A stretch of 64,000 nucleotides of DNA from Arcobacteraceae bacterium (GTDB lineage Bacteria; Campylobacterota; Campylobacteria; Campylobacterales; Arcobacteraceae): positions 1 through 64,000 of the forward strand of contig JALNYH010000005.1 of assembly GCA_023229945.1 (NCBI GenBank), read 5' to 3'. Of this stretch, positions 9,819-17,996 are shown piece after piece (within the stretch, counting starts at the first letter, position 1; each line of letters starts with the position of its first letter). Both the position numbers and the translations under genes were made by a program. A model generated the notes under the pieces. That model did no database searches. It had not been told where the DNA came from and was given only the letters and a program-made list of their open reading frames with translations.

Positions 9819-10637
9819 ATGAAGGATAAAATACTTTTAAATGAAATATTAAACATTGAAAATTTAAACAATGTAAAAATTCGTTTTAACCTAATGGTAG
9901 ATGACAATTGGAATCCAATAGAAATTTTTAAAAATAATGATGTTGATACTTTATTAAGAGGTCAATATTGGAACTATAACAAAAATAAATCATACAAAAT
10001 AGGTCAAATCACAATTGGCTTTATTTTATTAAATAAAAAAGATAATTTATGGTTACTATTTCATATTGGGGAAATTACTAAAGATTTGAATATATTAAAT
10101 GGAATAGGTTATGAATATAAAACATTGTCAGAGTATGAAAAATATTTTGGACGATTAATAATCAAATTTAAAAATAAATCACAAAATATGATTAGAAAAG
10201 CTGAATCTGTTATTTCAGATTGTGAAGTAGACCAAATTTTGTCAAATATTTTTAATAATGATGTTTTTCCAGGTTACGATAATGTGAATCTTGCATGGGA
10301 AGAATTATCTAATATTATTTCAAAAGAAAATTGGAAAACAGCATTACAAAATCAAAAAGGGGTTTATCTAATTACTGATACATCTAATGGAAAAATGTAT
10401 GTAGGTTCTGCATATGGAGAATATATGCTTTTAGGTCGTTGGGAATCATATGTCAAAACATATCATGGAGGTAATATAGGGCTTAAACAATTACAAAACG
10501 AGCATATTAAACAAAATTTTAGATATTCAATTCTTGATATTTTTAAATCAACAGTTGATGATAAATTTATAATTTCAAGAGAAAATTGGTGGAAGTCTAT
10601 ATTACAAACAAGAAAGTATGGTTACAATGAAAATTGA
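9819..10637 (+). CDS. GIY-YIG nuclease domain protein
   Basis: The C-terminal 100 residues form a GIY-YIG nuclease domain: GVYLITDTSNGKMYVGSA gives the GVY...YVG pair, followed by LLGRWESY with the catalytic arginine, HGGN, and a late glutamate and asparagine in ISRENWWKSIL...YGYNEN. The first 165 residues are unrecognised and may recognise DNA. I prefer ATG 9819, which has GGGA upstream, over ATG 9798, which has none. After the TGA stop the same frame stays open for 23 more codons to 10709, so a nonsense mutation or ancestral longer form is possible. Homing-type and restriction-type roles are both known for the fold. Here it lies in the presumed island. Confidence 0.78.
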   Translation: MKDKILLNEILNIENLNNVKIRFNLMVDDNWNPIEIFKNNDVDTLLRGQYWNYNKNKSYKIGQITIGFILLNKKDNLWLLFHIGEITKDLNILNGIGYEYKTLSEYEKYFGRLIIKFKNKSQNMIRKAESVISDCEVDQILSNIFNNDVFPGYDNVNLAWEELSNIISKENWKTALQNQKGVYLITDTSNGKMYVGSAYGEYMLLGRWESYVKTYHGGNIGLKQLQNEHIKQNFRYSILDIFKSTVDDKFIISRENWWKSILQTRKYGYNEN

Positions 10638-10734
10638 AAGATAACAAAACATTGGAGAGAAATATTTGATTCTTCGGGTAAACTTATTTCACAACTCAAA
10701 TGTTAAGTATAAATAAATAATTATAGGAGTTTAG

Positions 10735-11142
10735 ATGTCAACTGAAATATTTTTAATTGCTACTGTCAGTTTTATGACTGGAATTTTTGCCCATATGTTT
10801 TTTTCAAGCAAAAAAATTAGCAATCTTACTTCTGAAATTTCTAGAATAAGATTAGCGAGTGAACTTACCGTAGCAACTTATCCATATGAAGAATCATACG
10901 GAAGTAATAGTTTAATTAGTGATGAAAGAAAAGCTGAAATAGGCTATAAATATCAACTTTTTGTAAGTGGAGTTCCTTGCTTTGAACCTCACAAAGTTAA
11001 AGTTAAAACATTAGAAAAAAAAGAAGTGAGCCCCGAGAAGATTGAAAAAGCCCTTGGGCAAGTCATCGGAATTATTGAAGCTATTGCAGCGAAAAACCCA
11101 GCAATTCAAGCACTAAAATCGGCACCAAATGTTTTAAAATAA
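10735..11142 (+). CDS. Hypothetical single-pass membrane protein
   Basis: I do not recognise this 135-residue protein. It begins with one membrane helix (about residues 4-24, IFLIATVSFMTGIFAHMFF), giving a short periplasmic end and a charged cytoplasmic tail or the reverse. It ends with an alanine-rich amphipathic helix (IIEAIAAKNPAIQALKSAPN). A good Shine-Dalgarno (AGGAG) precedes the ATG, which supports real translation. It follows the GIY-YIG gene within the island, and no functional link can be read. Confidence 0.6.
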   Translation: MSTEIFLIATVSFMTGIFAHMFFSSKKISNLTSEISRIRLASELTVATYPYEESYGSNSLISDERKAEIGYKYQLFVSGVPCFEPHKVKVKTLEKKEVSPEKIEKALGQVIGIIEAIAAKNPAIQALKSAPNVLK

Positions 11143-11202
11143 AAAGTTTAACAAAAAAATAAGATTTAAAAAAAAGGACTGTAAAAAAGGGAAAAATGGT
11201 AC

Positions 11203-11240
11203 TGAGAAATGGGACAGGTATGAGAAATGGGACAGGTATA
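11203..11240. repeat. Short tandem duplication
   Basis: An 18-bp unit, TGAGAAATGGGACAGGTA, occurs twice in tandem. The core GGGACAG(G/A)TA recurs inside the two 175-bp direct repeats at about 11444 and 12137, so the three sites share an origin. A few hundred bases around it (11143-11696) contain no gene I can support. Confidence 0.7.
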
Positions 11241-11263
11241 ATTAAATTTGAATAATTAACGAG

Positions 11264-11284
11264 ACTCTGAATCAAGTTCAGAGT
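11264..11284. repeat. Dispersed palindromic repeat (TCAAG-loop family)
   Basis: Arms ACTCTGAA and TTCAGAGT enclose TCAAG, followed by GACG. It is the same family as 9602-9622 in the opposite orientation, with compensating arm changes. Confidence 0.8.
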
Positions 11285-11409
11285 GACGATATTCTAACCG
11301 TGAATGTTGAATTAGCAAATTATTTAGATTTTGTTTTTTGAGTGTTCTATAAATATCAAAGTCGCTATCGATGCTTACTATATCCTTGAAAAATCGAAAA
11401 AAAATCTGG

Positions 11410-11584
11410 GGACAGAATACCAATTAATTGTAAATTGGAAAATGGGACAGATACAATTTTAGAAAACAAATTCTTCAAAAGCCTTTAAAACAATATAAGG
11501 GAACGCCAGATTTATCTAGTTTATTCATAAGACAAGCCCAGTCCTTGTGCTTGCACTCTCTGTGAGAAAGACTGGGGTTCCTTT
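11410..11584. repeat. 175-bp direct repeat, copy 1
   Basis: It matches 12112-12286 over 175 bp with about 10 mismatches, and the last 60-odd bases are identical. It contains two nested palindromes: CCAGAT-TT-ATCTAG and CCCAGTC...GACTGGG. It opens with GGACAGAATACC, a sequence of the type seen around transposase-associated repeats. With copy 2 it brackets the nucleotidyltransferase gene. Confidence 0.85.
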
Positions 11585-11696
11585 ATCCAAAAAAAGATAA
11601 GACCCCAAAATGAAATTTTTTAAGACTTACCTTCCCCTATTTGATTTGCTTATCAAGGATACTATTACATATACGCAACAGTTCAGGCAAACCGTA

Positions 11697-12008
11697 TTAG
11701 AAATATATAGCCTTTGAAGTTATATCATCTTTTATTTTTGGATTTAGTCCTGATGGAGATGTTAAGTCCACTTTTGTATGGAGTAAGCTAGATAATTCAT
11801 CTTGTATTTCCAAAACTTTTGATACGGAACGAAAACCTTTGTATTTGTCTAAAAATGACTTATCAACATCATATAACAAATCTATATCACTTGTGTCGTT
11901 TTGAGAATTTGTAGCATAAGAGCCAAAAAGTGCAATGATATTGAATCCATCTTGTTGATACTTTGATTTTATAGTTTTCAATTTATCTAATACAAGTTTT
12001 GTTTTCAT
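11697..12008 (-). CDS. MNT-type nucleotidyltransferase domain protein (MntA-like)
   Basis: This 103-residue minimal nucleotidyltransferase has the GSYA(x)n-DID signature (ALFGSYATNSQNDTSDIDLLYDV) and a third acidic residue in KVDLTSPSG. Such proteins act as antitoxins of HEPN (HepT) RNases by attaching AMP residues, or belong to related mobile systems. The usual HEPN partner is absent: the 280 bp downstream contain only repeat DNA. The gene has a good Shine-Dalgarno (GAGGAA, 8 nt before ATG) and lies alone between two 175-bp direct repeats. It is probably a stray antitoxin or a remnant cassette. Confidence 0.8.
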   Translation of the reverse strand: MKTKLVLDKLKTIKSKYQQDGFNIIALFGSYATNSQNDTSDIDLLYDVDKSFLDKYKGFRSVSKVLEIQDELSSLLHTKVDLTSPSGLNPKIKDDITSKAIYF

Positions 12009-12111
12009 TAGCGATATTCCTCAAATATATTAAATTTAGTGTAAATTATACCAAAAAAAAGAAAGTTTGACAAAGATATATTAAGTTTTTATTAAAAATC
12101 AAGAAATCAGT

Positions 12112-12286
12112 GGACAGAATACCAATTAATTGCAAATTGGAAAAATGGACAGGTATAATTTTAGAAAACAAATTCTTATAAAGCCTTTAAATCAATATAA
12201 AGGAACGCCAGATTCATCTGGTTTATTCATAAGACAAGCCCAGTCCTTGTGCTTGCACTCTCTGTGAGAAAGACTGGGGTTCCTTT
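12112..12286. repeat. 175-bp direct repeat, copy 2
   Basis: This is the second copy of the 11410-11584 repeat, about 94% identical. Its inner palindrome CCAGAT-TC-ATCTGG is perfect. It ends five bases before the right 43-bp att-like repeat. A shorter relative with the same AAGACAAGCCCAG...CTGGG(G/A)TTCCTT frame lies at 28773-28802. Confidence 0.85.
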
Positions 12287-12290
12287 TAAA

Positions 12291-12432
12291 TAAAAAGTCT
12301 ATGTTGAATACTGTTCCGTTTTTTATTTATTGTAATCAAAAAGAGCTAACTTCACAAATGAAGGAAGATTTGAAATATCTTTTGAGTGATGTTTTTGAAA
12401 AAAACAGAGAATGGAATAAGATTAAGTTATAA
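12291..12432 (+). pseudogene. Displaced 3' end of the HD phosphohydrolase gene
   Basis: The first 43 bp equal 8585-8627. The remaining frame continues as a diverged copy of the HD protein's C-terminus: 33 of 41 compared residues are identical, up to the shared REW, then a different last few residues and a stop at 12432. There is no upstream coding part or start codon, so it is a fragment. It is best read as the original gene end, pushed away by the DNA at 8628-12290. The CHAD gene that follows would then be the original neighbour. Confidence 0.85.
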
Positions 12433-12471
12433 AATAGTAAAATAAACTAAGCTTTAATAAAAGGTTTATTT

Positions 12472-13269
12472 ATGCCTACAGATATCTCATTTGACAAAAA
12501 CTTAGATGAACAACTACAAAAAATCGCAATAAAACTTACAAAAAAAATTATAGATATTTGTAATGATAAGAAAATTTCTGATGATAAAGCAATACATCAG
12601 ATAAGAAGATGTTTTAAAAAATTAAGAGCGTTACTTCATATTTATCAATTTAATCTTGATGATGGGTTTTGGAAAGTACAAAATGAGCTTTTCAAACAAT
12701 ATGCAAAAAGTTGCTCTGATATTAGAGATAGCAAAATACTTGAGGATTTGTATTTTAAGATTATAAAAAAATACTCTTTAGATGATAATACAAATTTGGA
12801 CATATTAAAGATTATAAAAGATTCTAAGCAAAATATAGATATCAAAGCACTTCGCAAATCAATCAAAAAAGCTATGAAAGAAAATATTAAAAATATTAAA
12901 AACTACAAACTTGAAAAAAATAATAAATCTTATATCATATCAAATATGAAACAAGTTTATAATCAGGTAAAAGTGTTTTATAAAGAAGTCAAAAGTGTAG
13001 ATGATGATTTGAAATACCATAGTATGCGTAAGTGGCTCAATTATTACTGGTATCATCATAAATTGAGCAAAAATAAAGATCCAAAGAAAATGAAACAGTT
13101 AAAATGTCTTGTAGATACTTTGGGTGAAATTCATGATATAACTATATTCAAAAAATTATTGGAAGAAACTGAATATAAAGAAAACAGTGATTTTGTAAAA
13201 GCATTGTATCAAGAGCAATTTACATTGAAAATGATTGCACTTAGCCTAAGTAAAAAGATTTTAGAGTGA
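12472..13269 (+). CDS. CHAD domain protein
   Basis: This 265-residue, lysine-rich, all-helical protein has the conserved histidines and basic residues of the CHAD (conserved histidine alpha-helical) domain: AIHQIRRCFKKLRALLHIYQF near the N-terminus, CSDIRDSKILEDLY, and KYHSMRKWLNYYWYHHKL with LGEIHDITIF toward the end. CHAD domains bind inorganic polyphosphate. The protein has no CYTH triphosphatase partner domain. It ends 3 bp before the convergent RMD1-like gene. The polyphosphate-related ppx/gppA gene is 46 kb away in this window. Confidence 0.88.
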   Translation: MPTDISFDKNLDEQLQKIAIKLTKKIIDICNDKKISDDKAIHQIRRCFKKLRALLHIYQFNLDDGFWKVQNELFKQYAKSCSDIRDSKILEDLYFKIIKKYSLDDNTNLDILKIIKDSKQNIDIKALRKSIKKAMKENIKNIKNYKLEKNNKSYIISNMKQVYNQVKVFYKEVKSVDDDLKYHSMRKWLNYYWYHHKLSKNKDPKKMKQLKCLVDTLGEIHDITIFKKLLEETEYKENSDFVKALYQEQFTLKMIALSLSKKILE

Positions 13270-13272
13270 CTA

Positions 13273-14076
13273 CTACTCCATCAATGGCTTAATAATATAG
13301 CTCCAAATACTAAAAAACACTTCTATTACAATTAGCCAAATAATTATCCATTCCAAAAATTCACTTGATTTTTGATTTACTCTATCTGTGGCAAATTCTA
13401 CAGATTCTTTTAGGTAGGATATTTTGTACTCAATTACTTCAAATCTTGATTTGAGTTCGAGTTGTAAGGATAGTTGATTGTAAAGTGATTCTAATGCTAA
13501 ATCATCCCAAATAATATCAGGTTTATCGAGAAGATAAAGTTTGTTTAGTATTTCAAATCTTTCTTGGGCTATAGAACTTGCAAAATTCATAAGATTATTT
13601 CTATCTCTTATTTTGAGTTTTGTAGTATCTTCATATAGTTTTCTACTTGCCAACATTTTTTCCTCAAGGGATTTTTCTCTTATCTCTAGCCCAACACTCT
13701 GAGAAAGTGCAAGGGATATAATAGAAGCTACAGATTTATTAAATTTATTATATTTGATAGTGTGTGAATCTATCAAAGGCTTGTCAAATTCAGGTGATAT
13801 TATCATAGGATAGTCTTGATTTATAAGTGCCGTAGTGAAGTGATTGGCTTCTTTTATATTTAGTCTGCCTAAAAATGACTTTATTTCATCATGTGAAAAG
13901 TTACAAAATGTTATTACTCCAAAAGTGGTGGTAAATATAAATTTATCGTTTGATATTTCAGCTACTAGAGAGTTTTCTATAGATGTGAGGATAAGAGATG
14001 GAAATTCTTTTTCAAGTTCATATTTTGTGATGGGTCTTGGTAACTCTACAGATACAAATAAAATACTGTTTTGCAT
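13273..14076 (-). CDS. RMD1/YagE (DUF155) family membrane-anchored protein
   Basis: This 267-residue protein fits the RMD1/SIF2/YagE family (DUF155). It has a mixed alpha/beta N-terminal domain, a central AIxLALSQSVGLEIREKSLEEKM-type helix, a long helical region (KLKIRDRNNLMNFASSIAQERFEIL) and a single C-terminal membrane helix (FLEWIIIWLIVIEVFFSIW). Yeast relatives act in mitochondria and meiosis. The bacterial role is unknown. Convergent with the CHAD gene. Confidence 0.82.
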   Translation of the reverse strand: MQNSILFVSVELPRPITKYELEKEFPSLILTSIENSLVAEISNDKFIFTTTFGVITFCNFSHDEIKSFLGRLNIKEANHFTTALINQDYPMIISPEFDKPLIDSHTIKYNKFNKSVASIISLALSQSVGLEIREKSLEEKMLASRKLYEDTTKLKIRDRNNLMNFASSIAQERFEILNKLYLLDKPDIIWDDLALESLYNQLSLQLELKSRFEVIEYKISYLKESVEFATDRVNQKSSEFLEWIIIWLIVIEVFFSIWSYIIKPLME

Positions 14077-14270
14077 AATGAATATTATCCTTTAAATTTG
14101 AGTGATTGTATCATAGTATAATTACAATTTGTTTACTGTTTGTTTTTGTGGTATATTAGATAGAAATCAGTAGGGGAAGATAGGGTGAGAATAAATAAAA
14201 GATATCTTGTTTTTTTGTAGAATCTTAGATACAATGATTTTAAACAAAATATGAAAATGATAGGATGTTA

Positions 14271-15017
14271 ATGGACAAAGTAAATTTAGTTATATCTGGT
14301 GGTGGGTCTAGAGCTATTTATGTTCTTGGTGTTGCTCAGTGGTTGCAAGAGCAACAAATAGAGATTGAGCAGATTAGTTGTGTAAGTGGTGGCAGTATCG
14401 TCGGAGCTATGCTAGCACAAAATCAAAAGCCTACTGATATATTGGAGTCTTTAAAAAATATCAAGTTTAAGAAGCATATTAGTCTAGCATTTTCTAAAGG
14501 GATTTTTTCACTTGATAAATTTAAGCCTATATTGGATGAATTAGTGGGATATAAAACTATACAAGAATCATCTAAACCACTTTTGATTTGGGCATTGAAT
14601 CTTGAAAATGGGCAAAGTGATTATTTCAAAAGCGAAAGTATAAGTGATGCAATTTTGGCATCGTGTTCACTATATCCTATTTTTAAACCTTATATGATTG
14701 ATGGGAAATTTTATATTGATGGTGGTTTTGTCAATAATCTTCCAGCTGAGCCTTTTGTGGGTGGGAATACTAAAATACTTGGTATCAATCTAAACCCAAA
14801 ACTTGACATCCAAAGAGATAAATTAAATATCAAACGACTTCTTTATACAATGTTTTATGCCAATATGGATTGTAGAAAACATTTGTGTGATAAATATCAT
14901 GAACCAAAAGAAATATCTAGTTATGGGATTTTTGGTATAGACAAATTTGATGAAGTGTTTGGACTGGGGTATGAACAAGCATCAAATGCAAGATTGTGTA
15001 TGGATGATGGGCTTTAG
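14271..15017 (+). CDS. Patatin-like phospholipase family protein
   Basis: This 248-residue hydrolase has the patatin oxyanion loop (SGGGSRAIYVLG), the nucleophile elbow CVSGGSIVGAM (serine in a slightly degenerate GxSxG, with Cys at the first Gly) and the catalytic aspartate in DGGFVNNLPAEP. Members cleave acyl esters of phospholipids. It has no signal peptide, so it is probably cytoplasmic. ATG 14271 was preferred to ATG 14265 because AGGA then sits five bases upstream. It converges on an EamA transporter gene 13 bp away. Confidence 0.88.
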   Translation: MDKVNLVISGGGSRAIYVLGVAQWLQEQQIEIEQISCVSGGSIVGAMLAQNQKPTDILESLKNIKFKKHISLAFSKGIFSLDKFKPILDELVGYKTIQESSKPLLIWALNLENGQSDYFKSESISDAILASCSLYPIFKPYMIDGKFYIDGGFVNNLPAEPFVGGNTKILGINLNPKLDIQRDKLNIKRLLYTMFYANMDCRKHLCDKYHEPKEISSYGIFGIDKFDEVFGLGYEQASNARLCMDDGL

Positions 15018-15030
15018 GGAAAAGAAACTT

Positions 15031-15918
15031 TTATAATTTGTTTGTATTTTGCTTTGTGATGATATAAAGTGCTATTAGATTGATTAATCCTCCAATTATA
15101 AGAAAATGAGTTGGGATTTCATCTAATATAAGCCAACCAAAAAATAGTGCTGAAACTGGGATAATAAACATATATGAGCTTGTATTAGCACTACCTAGCT
15201 TTGATGATGCAAAGTAATATATGGTGGTCGCTATTCCTTGACCAAAAGATGATATATAAATAAGAGCTAGCCAAAAAGTCAAGTCTTTTTCAAATATTAC
15301 TAAAAGTCCATATGGCAATGCTACAAAAAATAGTACAACAGTAGCCAAAAATGTAAGAATAATTGTATAGTGAATTGGGTTGATGTATTTTGATGCTTGT
15401 TGTGAATTGATAGTGACAAGTGACCAAATAATAGCAGCTAAAATAAAGTACAAACTTCCATCTTGGATAAGTCCACTAATATCAAACTTCCATATTTCAA
15501 ACATAAATAATCCACCCAAAAACCCAAGAAAAAGTCCAAATATTTGTCTTTGGGATAGTCTATATCCAAAAAGTAGGGTTGCTAGGAAAAATGTAACCAT
15601 AGGGCTAATGGTAGTGATAATAACCCCAGCACTTCCTGCAAAGCCGTGCATTACACCAATAAATGCAACAAGCATAAAAGCAATATTAAGTATTGCCCCA
15701 ATTGAGGTGAGTTTTAGTATTTTTAGATTGAATTCAAACTTTTCTTTGAATATAAATAAAAGAGGAGATATTGTAATAAGGGTAATAAAAAATCTCCAAA
15801 AAGTAAGCACTAAAATATTTGCTTCATAGACTATAAGCTTATTAGCTACCCAGCCACCACCCCATAAGCTCATGGCAAATATCAAAAGTAAAGTAAGGGA
15901 GAGTTTTTTGTCGTGCAT
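15031..15918 (-). CDS. EamA/DMT family transporter
   Basis: This 295-residue inner membrane protein has ten predicted helices in two EamA repeats (about 8-140 and 152-290). The first repeat starts LLLIFAMSLWGGGWVANKLIV, and the second contains a SSFGQGIATTIYYFASSKLG segment. DMT-family members export amino acids, metabolites or drugs. The substrate is not predictable here. Confidence 0.88.
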   Translation of the reverse strand: MHDKKLSLTLLLIFAMSLWGGGWVANKLIVYEANILVLTFWRFFITLITISPLLFIFKEKFEFNLKILKLTSIGAILNIAFMLVAFIGVMHGFAGSAGVIITTISPMVTFFLATLLFGYRLSQRQIFGLFLGFLGGLFMFEIWKFDISGLIQDGSLYFILAAIIWSLVTINSQQASKYINPIHYTIILTFLATVVLFFVALPYGLLVIFEKDLTFWLALIYISSFGQGIATTIYYFASSKLGSANTSSYMFIIPVSALFFGWLILDEIPTHFLIIGGLINLIALYIITKQNTNKL

Positions 15919-16006
15919 CTATTTGGATTCTTATATTTTTTTGGAAGATTAGCATAAGTATGTTTAGAATATGGTACAATTTATGTATCAAAATAAAGGT
16001 TTATAT

Positions 16007-17413
16007 ATGAATGTCTTACTTACTGGAGCAAATGGATATATTGGGAGAAGATTGAAGCATAGGCTTTTGGAAGATGATAATGTAAAGTTGAAGATTTTAG
16101 TTAGAAATAAAAGTAGTTTATTGAATAAACTAGATAATGTTGAGGTAGTTGAGGGGAGTAGCTTTGATTTGGATTCTTTGCGAAAGGCTTTGAGTGGGGT
16201 TGATGTGGCTTATTATTTCATACATAGTCTAACTTCTCAAAACTACCAAGAGCTTGATAAACAAAGTGCAAAAAACTTTTTGGATATTGCACTTGAGTGT
16301 GGTGTGAAGAAAATCATATATCTTGGGGGACTTGGTGAAAAAGAGAGTGCTTCTACTCATCTAATAAGTAGGATTGAAACTGGTGAAATTCTCTCATCTG
16401 CACCAGATAAAATACAAACACTTTGGTTTAGAGCAGGGGTAATCATAGGTTCTGGAAGTGCTAGTTTTGAGATTATTAGAAATATTACCCAAAAACTTCC
16501 CATCATGATAACACCAAAATGGGTATCAACTCTAGCTCAACCAATAGGTGTAGATGATGTGATAGAGTATTTGTATCAAGGGTTGTATTTGGATAATAAA
16601 GAAAACTTGATAGTTGATATTGGTTCTGAGCAAATGAGCTATAAAGATATGATGGAAAATACGGCTAGGGTGATGGGGCTTGAAAGAAAACTTATCCCTG
16701 TACCTTTTTTGTCCCCAAAAATATCATCATATTGGCTTACCTTTTTTACCCCTGTACCGTTTAATGTGGCAAGTTCACTAGTAGAAGGGTTAAAAAGCAA
16801 AGTAGTAATTCAAAATGACAATGCGATGAGGTTTTTTGATATAAAACCAAAAAGTTTCAAAGATAGTGTAGCACAAGCACTCAAAGAGATAGAGACAAAC
16901 CAAGTCATAAGCCGTTGGAGTGATAGCTTCGGTGATGTCTGGGAAAAAGACCATACAAAAGATATAGCAAATGCCGTATTTACAGATAGACAAATAAGAG
17001 ATATATCAAATATGGATAAAGAAAAGGTATTTGAGGCATTTATGTGTATCGGTGGTCAAAATGGTTGGTTTGGATATGATTGGCTGTGGAGTTTGAGGGG
17101 ATTTATAGATAAATTATTGGGTGGTTATGGCACCAATAGAGGAAGAAGAGACCAATGTATGGTAAGAATAGGGGATAGTTTGGATTTTTGGAAAGTAGTA
17201 GATGTGAAAGAGAATGAAAGACTATTATTATATGCCCAAATGAAACTCCCAGGTCGTGCTTGGCTTGAATTTATAATCAAAGATGGTAAACTGATTCAAA
17301 CTGCATATTTTTATCCAAATGGTTTGTGGGGAAGAATTTATTGGTATTTGCTCATTCCTGCACATTGGCTTATTTTTAGAAATATGATTGATAATATAAT
17401 TAAACCCAAATGA
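16007..17413 (+). CDS. SDR family NAD(P)-binding oxidoreductase with DUF2867 domain
   Basis: The N-terminal 290 residues are an atypical short-chain dehydrogenase/NmrA-like fold: Rossmann motif LLTGANGYIGRR, then SFDLDSLRKALSGVDVAYYFIHSL and YLGGLGE. The C-terminal 150 residues match DUF2867, with the aromatic-rich patterns GGQNGWFGYDWLWSLRG and FYPNGLWGRIYWYLLIPAHWLIF. ATG 16007 begins directly with the Rossmann strand and has AAAGG upstream, so the longer reading from 15971 is not used. Substrate unknown; two-domain proteins of this kind are often annotated as putative NADH-binding proteins of lipid or cell-envelope metabolism. Confidence 0.85.
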   Translation: MNVLLTGANGYIGRRLKHRLLEDDNVKLKILVRNKSSLLNKLDNVEVVEGSSFDLDSLRKALSGVDVAYYFIHSLTSQNYQELDKQSAKNFLDIALECGVKKIIYLGGLGEKESASTHLISRIETGEILSSAPDKIQTLWFRAGVIIGSGSASFEIIRNITQKLPIMITPKWVSTLAQPIGVDDVIEYLYQGLYLDNKENLIVDIGSEQMSYKDMMENTARVMGLERKLIPVPFLSPKISSYWLTFFTPVPFNVASSLVEGLKSKVVIQNDNAMRFFDIKPKSFKDSVAQALKEIETNQVISRWSDSFGDVWEKDHTKDIANAVFTDRQIRDISNMDKEKVFEAFMCIGGQNGWFGYDWLWSLRGFIDKLLGGYGTNRGRRDQCMVRIGDSLDFWKVVDVKENERLLLYAQMKLPGRAWLEFIIKDGKLIQTAYFYPNGLWGRIYWYLLIPAHWLIFRNMIDNIIKPK

Positions 17414-17996
17414 TGTAATAAAATTCAATAAATACCATCAATCATTTTCTTCTATAGTAAACCTCTACTTGTATGATAAGATTTATTATCTTGGGCAGTT
17501 GTGAAGAAAAACTTGACAACTGACTTTTTATATAATTTTTCATCTTTAACAATCAAATTGATATTGTGTTTCCATTTTTTGAGTCCATAATATTTATTTT
17601 ATATATAATTCCAAAATATATTATTCTAATAAAAAATGATGAAATTTTACAATGTTTTTGACGTAAGTTTGGTTGTTTTATTTTCTTACTAATCAATCCT
17701 AATCTTTACTTTTACTGCATCTACTAGTTCTAAATTTGATGATGAAATTTTGACTTATAAGCTTCTTTTATAATATAAACCCCATAAATACAATAGATTT
17801 GGCTATAAACTAAGCTAATACTGAGAGCTAAAATAGAAATAGTTTTTTTTATATTTATAATGGTAATAAAATAATATATGAATAGAGTTAAAAATAATAT
17901 AAAATAACATATAAAAATCATTTTTATGATTGAAATTATTGAAAAAATTGTGTATAATATTTTAATAACTTTTTTATACAAGAGGAAAAAGATAAA
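17414..17996. other. Intergenic region without a supported gene
   Basis: This 583-bp AT-rich stretch precedes the 17997 operon. A minus-strand hydrophobic reading at 17730-17981 begins with TTG, lacks a ribosome site and is not accepted. TATAAT at 17953-17958 is a plausible -10 box for the 17997 gene, though no good -35 is visible. Confidence 0.45.

Noticed and set aside
9400..12300. CRISPR array or IS element in the accessory island
   Set aside because: The repeats are few, long or palindromic, with no regular spacers, and no transposase gene is present.
17730..17981. 83-codon hydrophobic minus-strand ORF
   Set aside because: TTG start, no Shine-Dalgarno, very low-complexity Ile/Phe-rich composition, and it covers the likely promoter of the 17997 gene.
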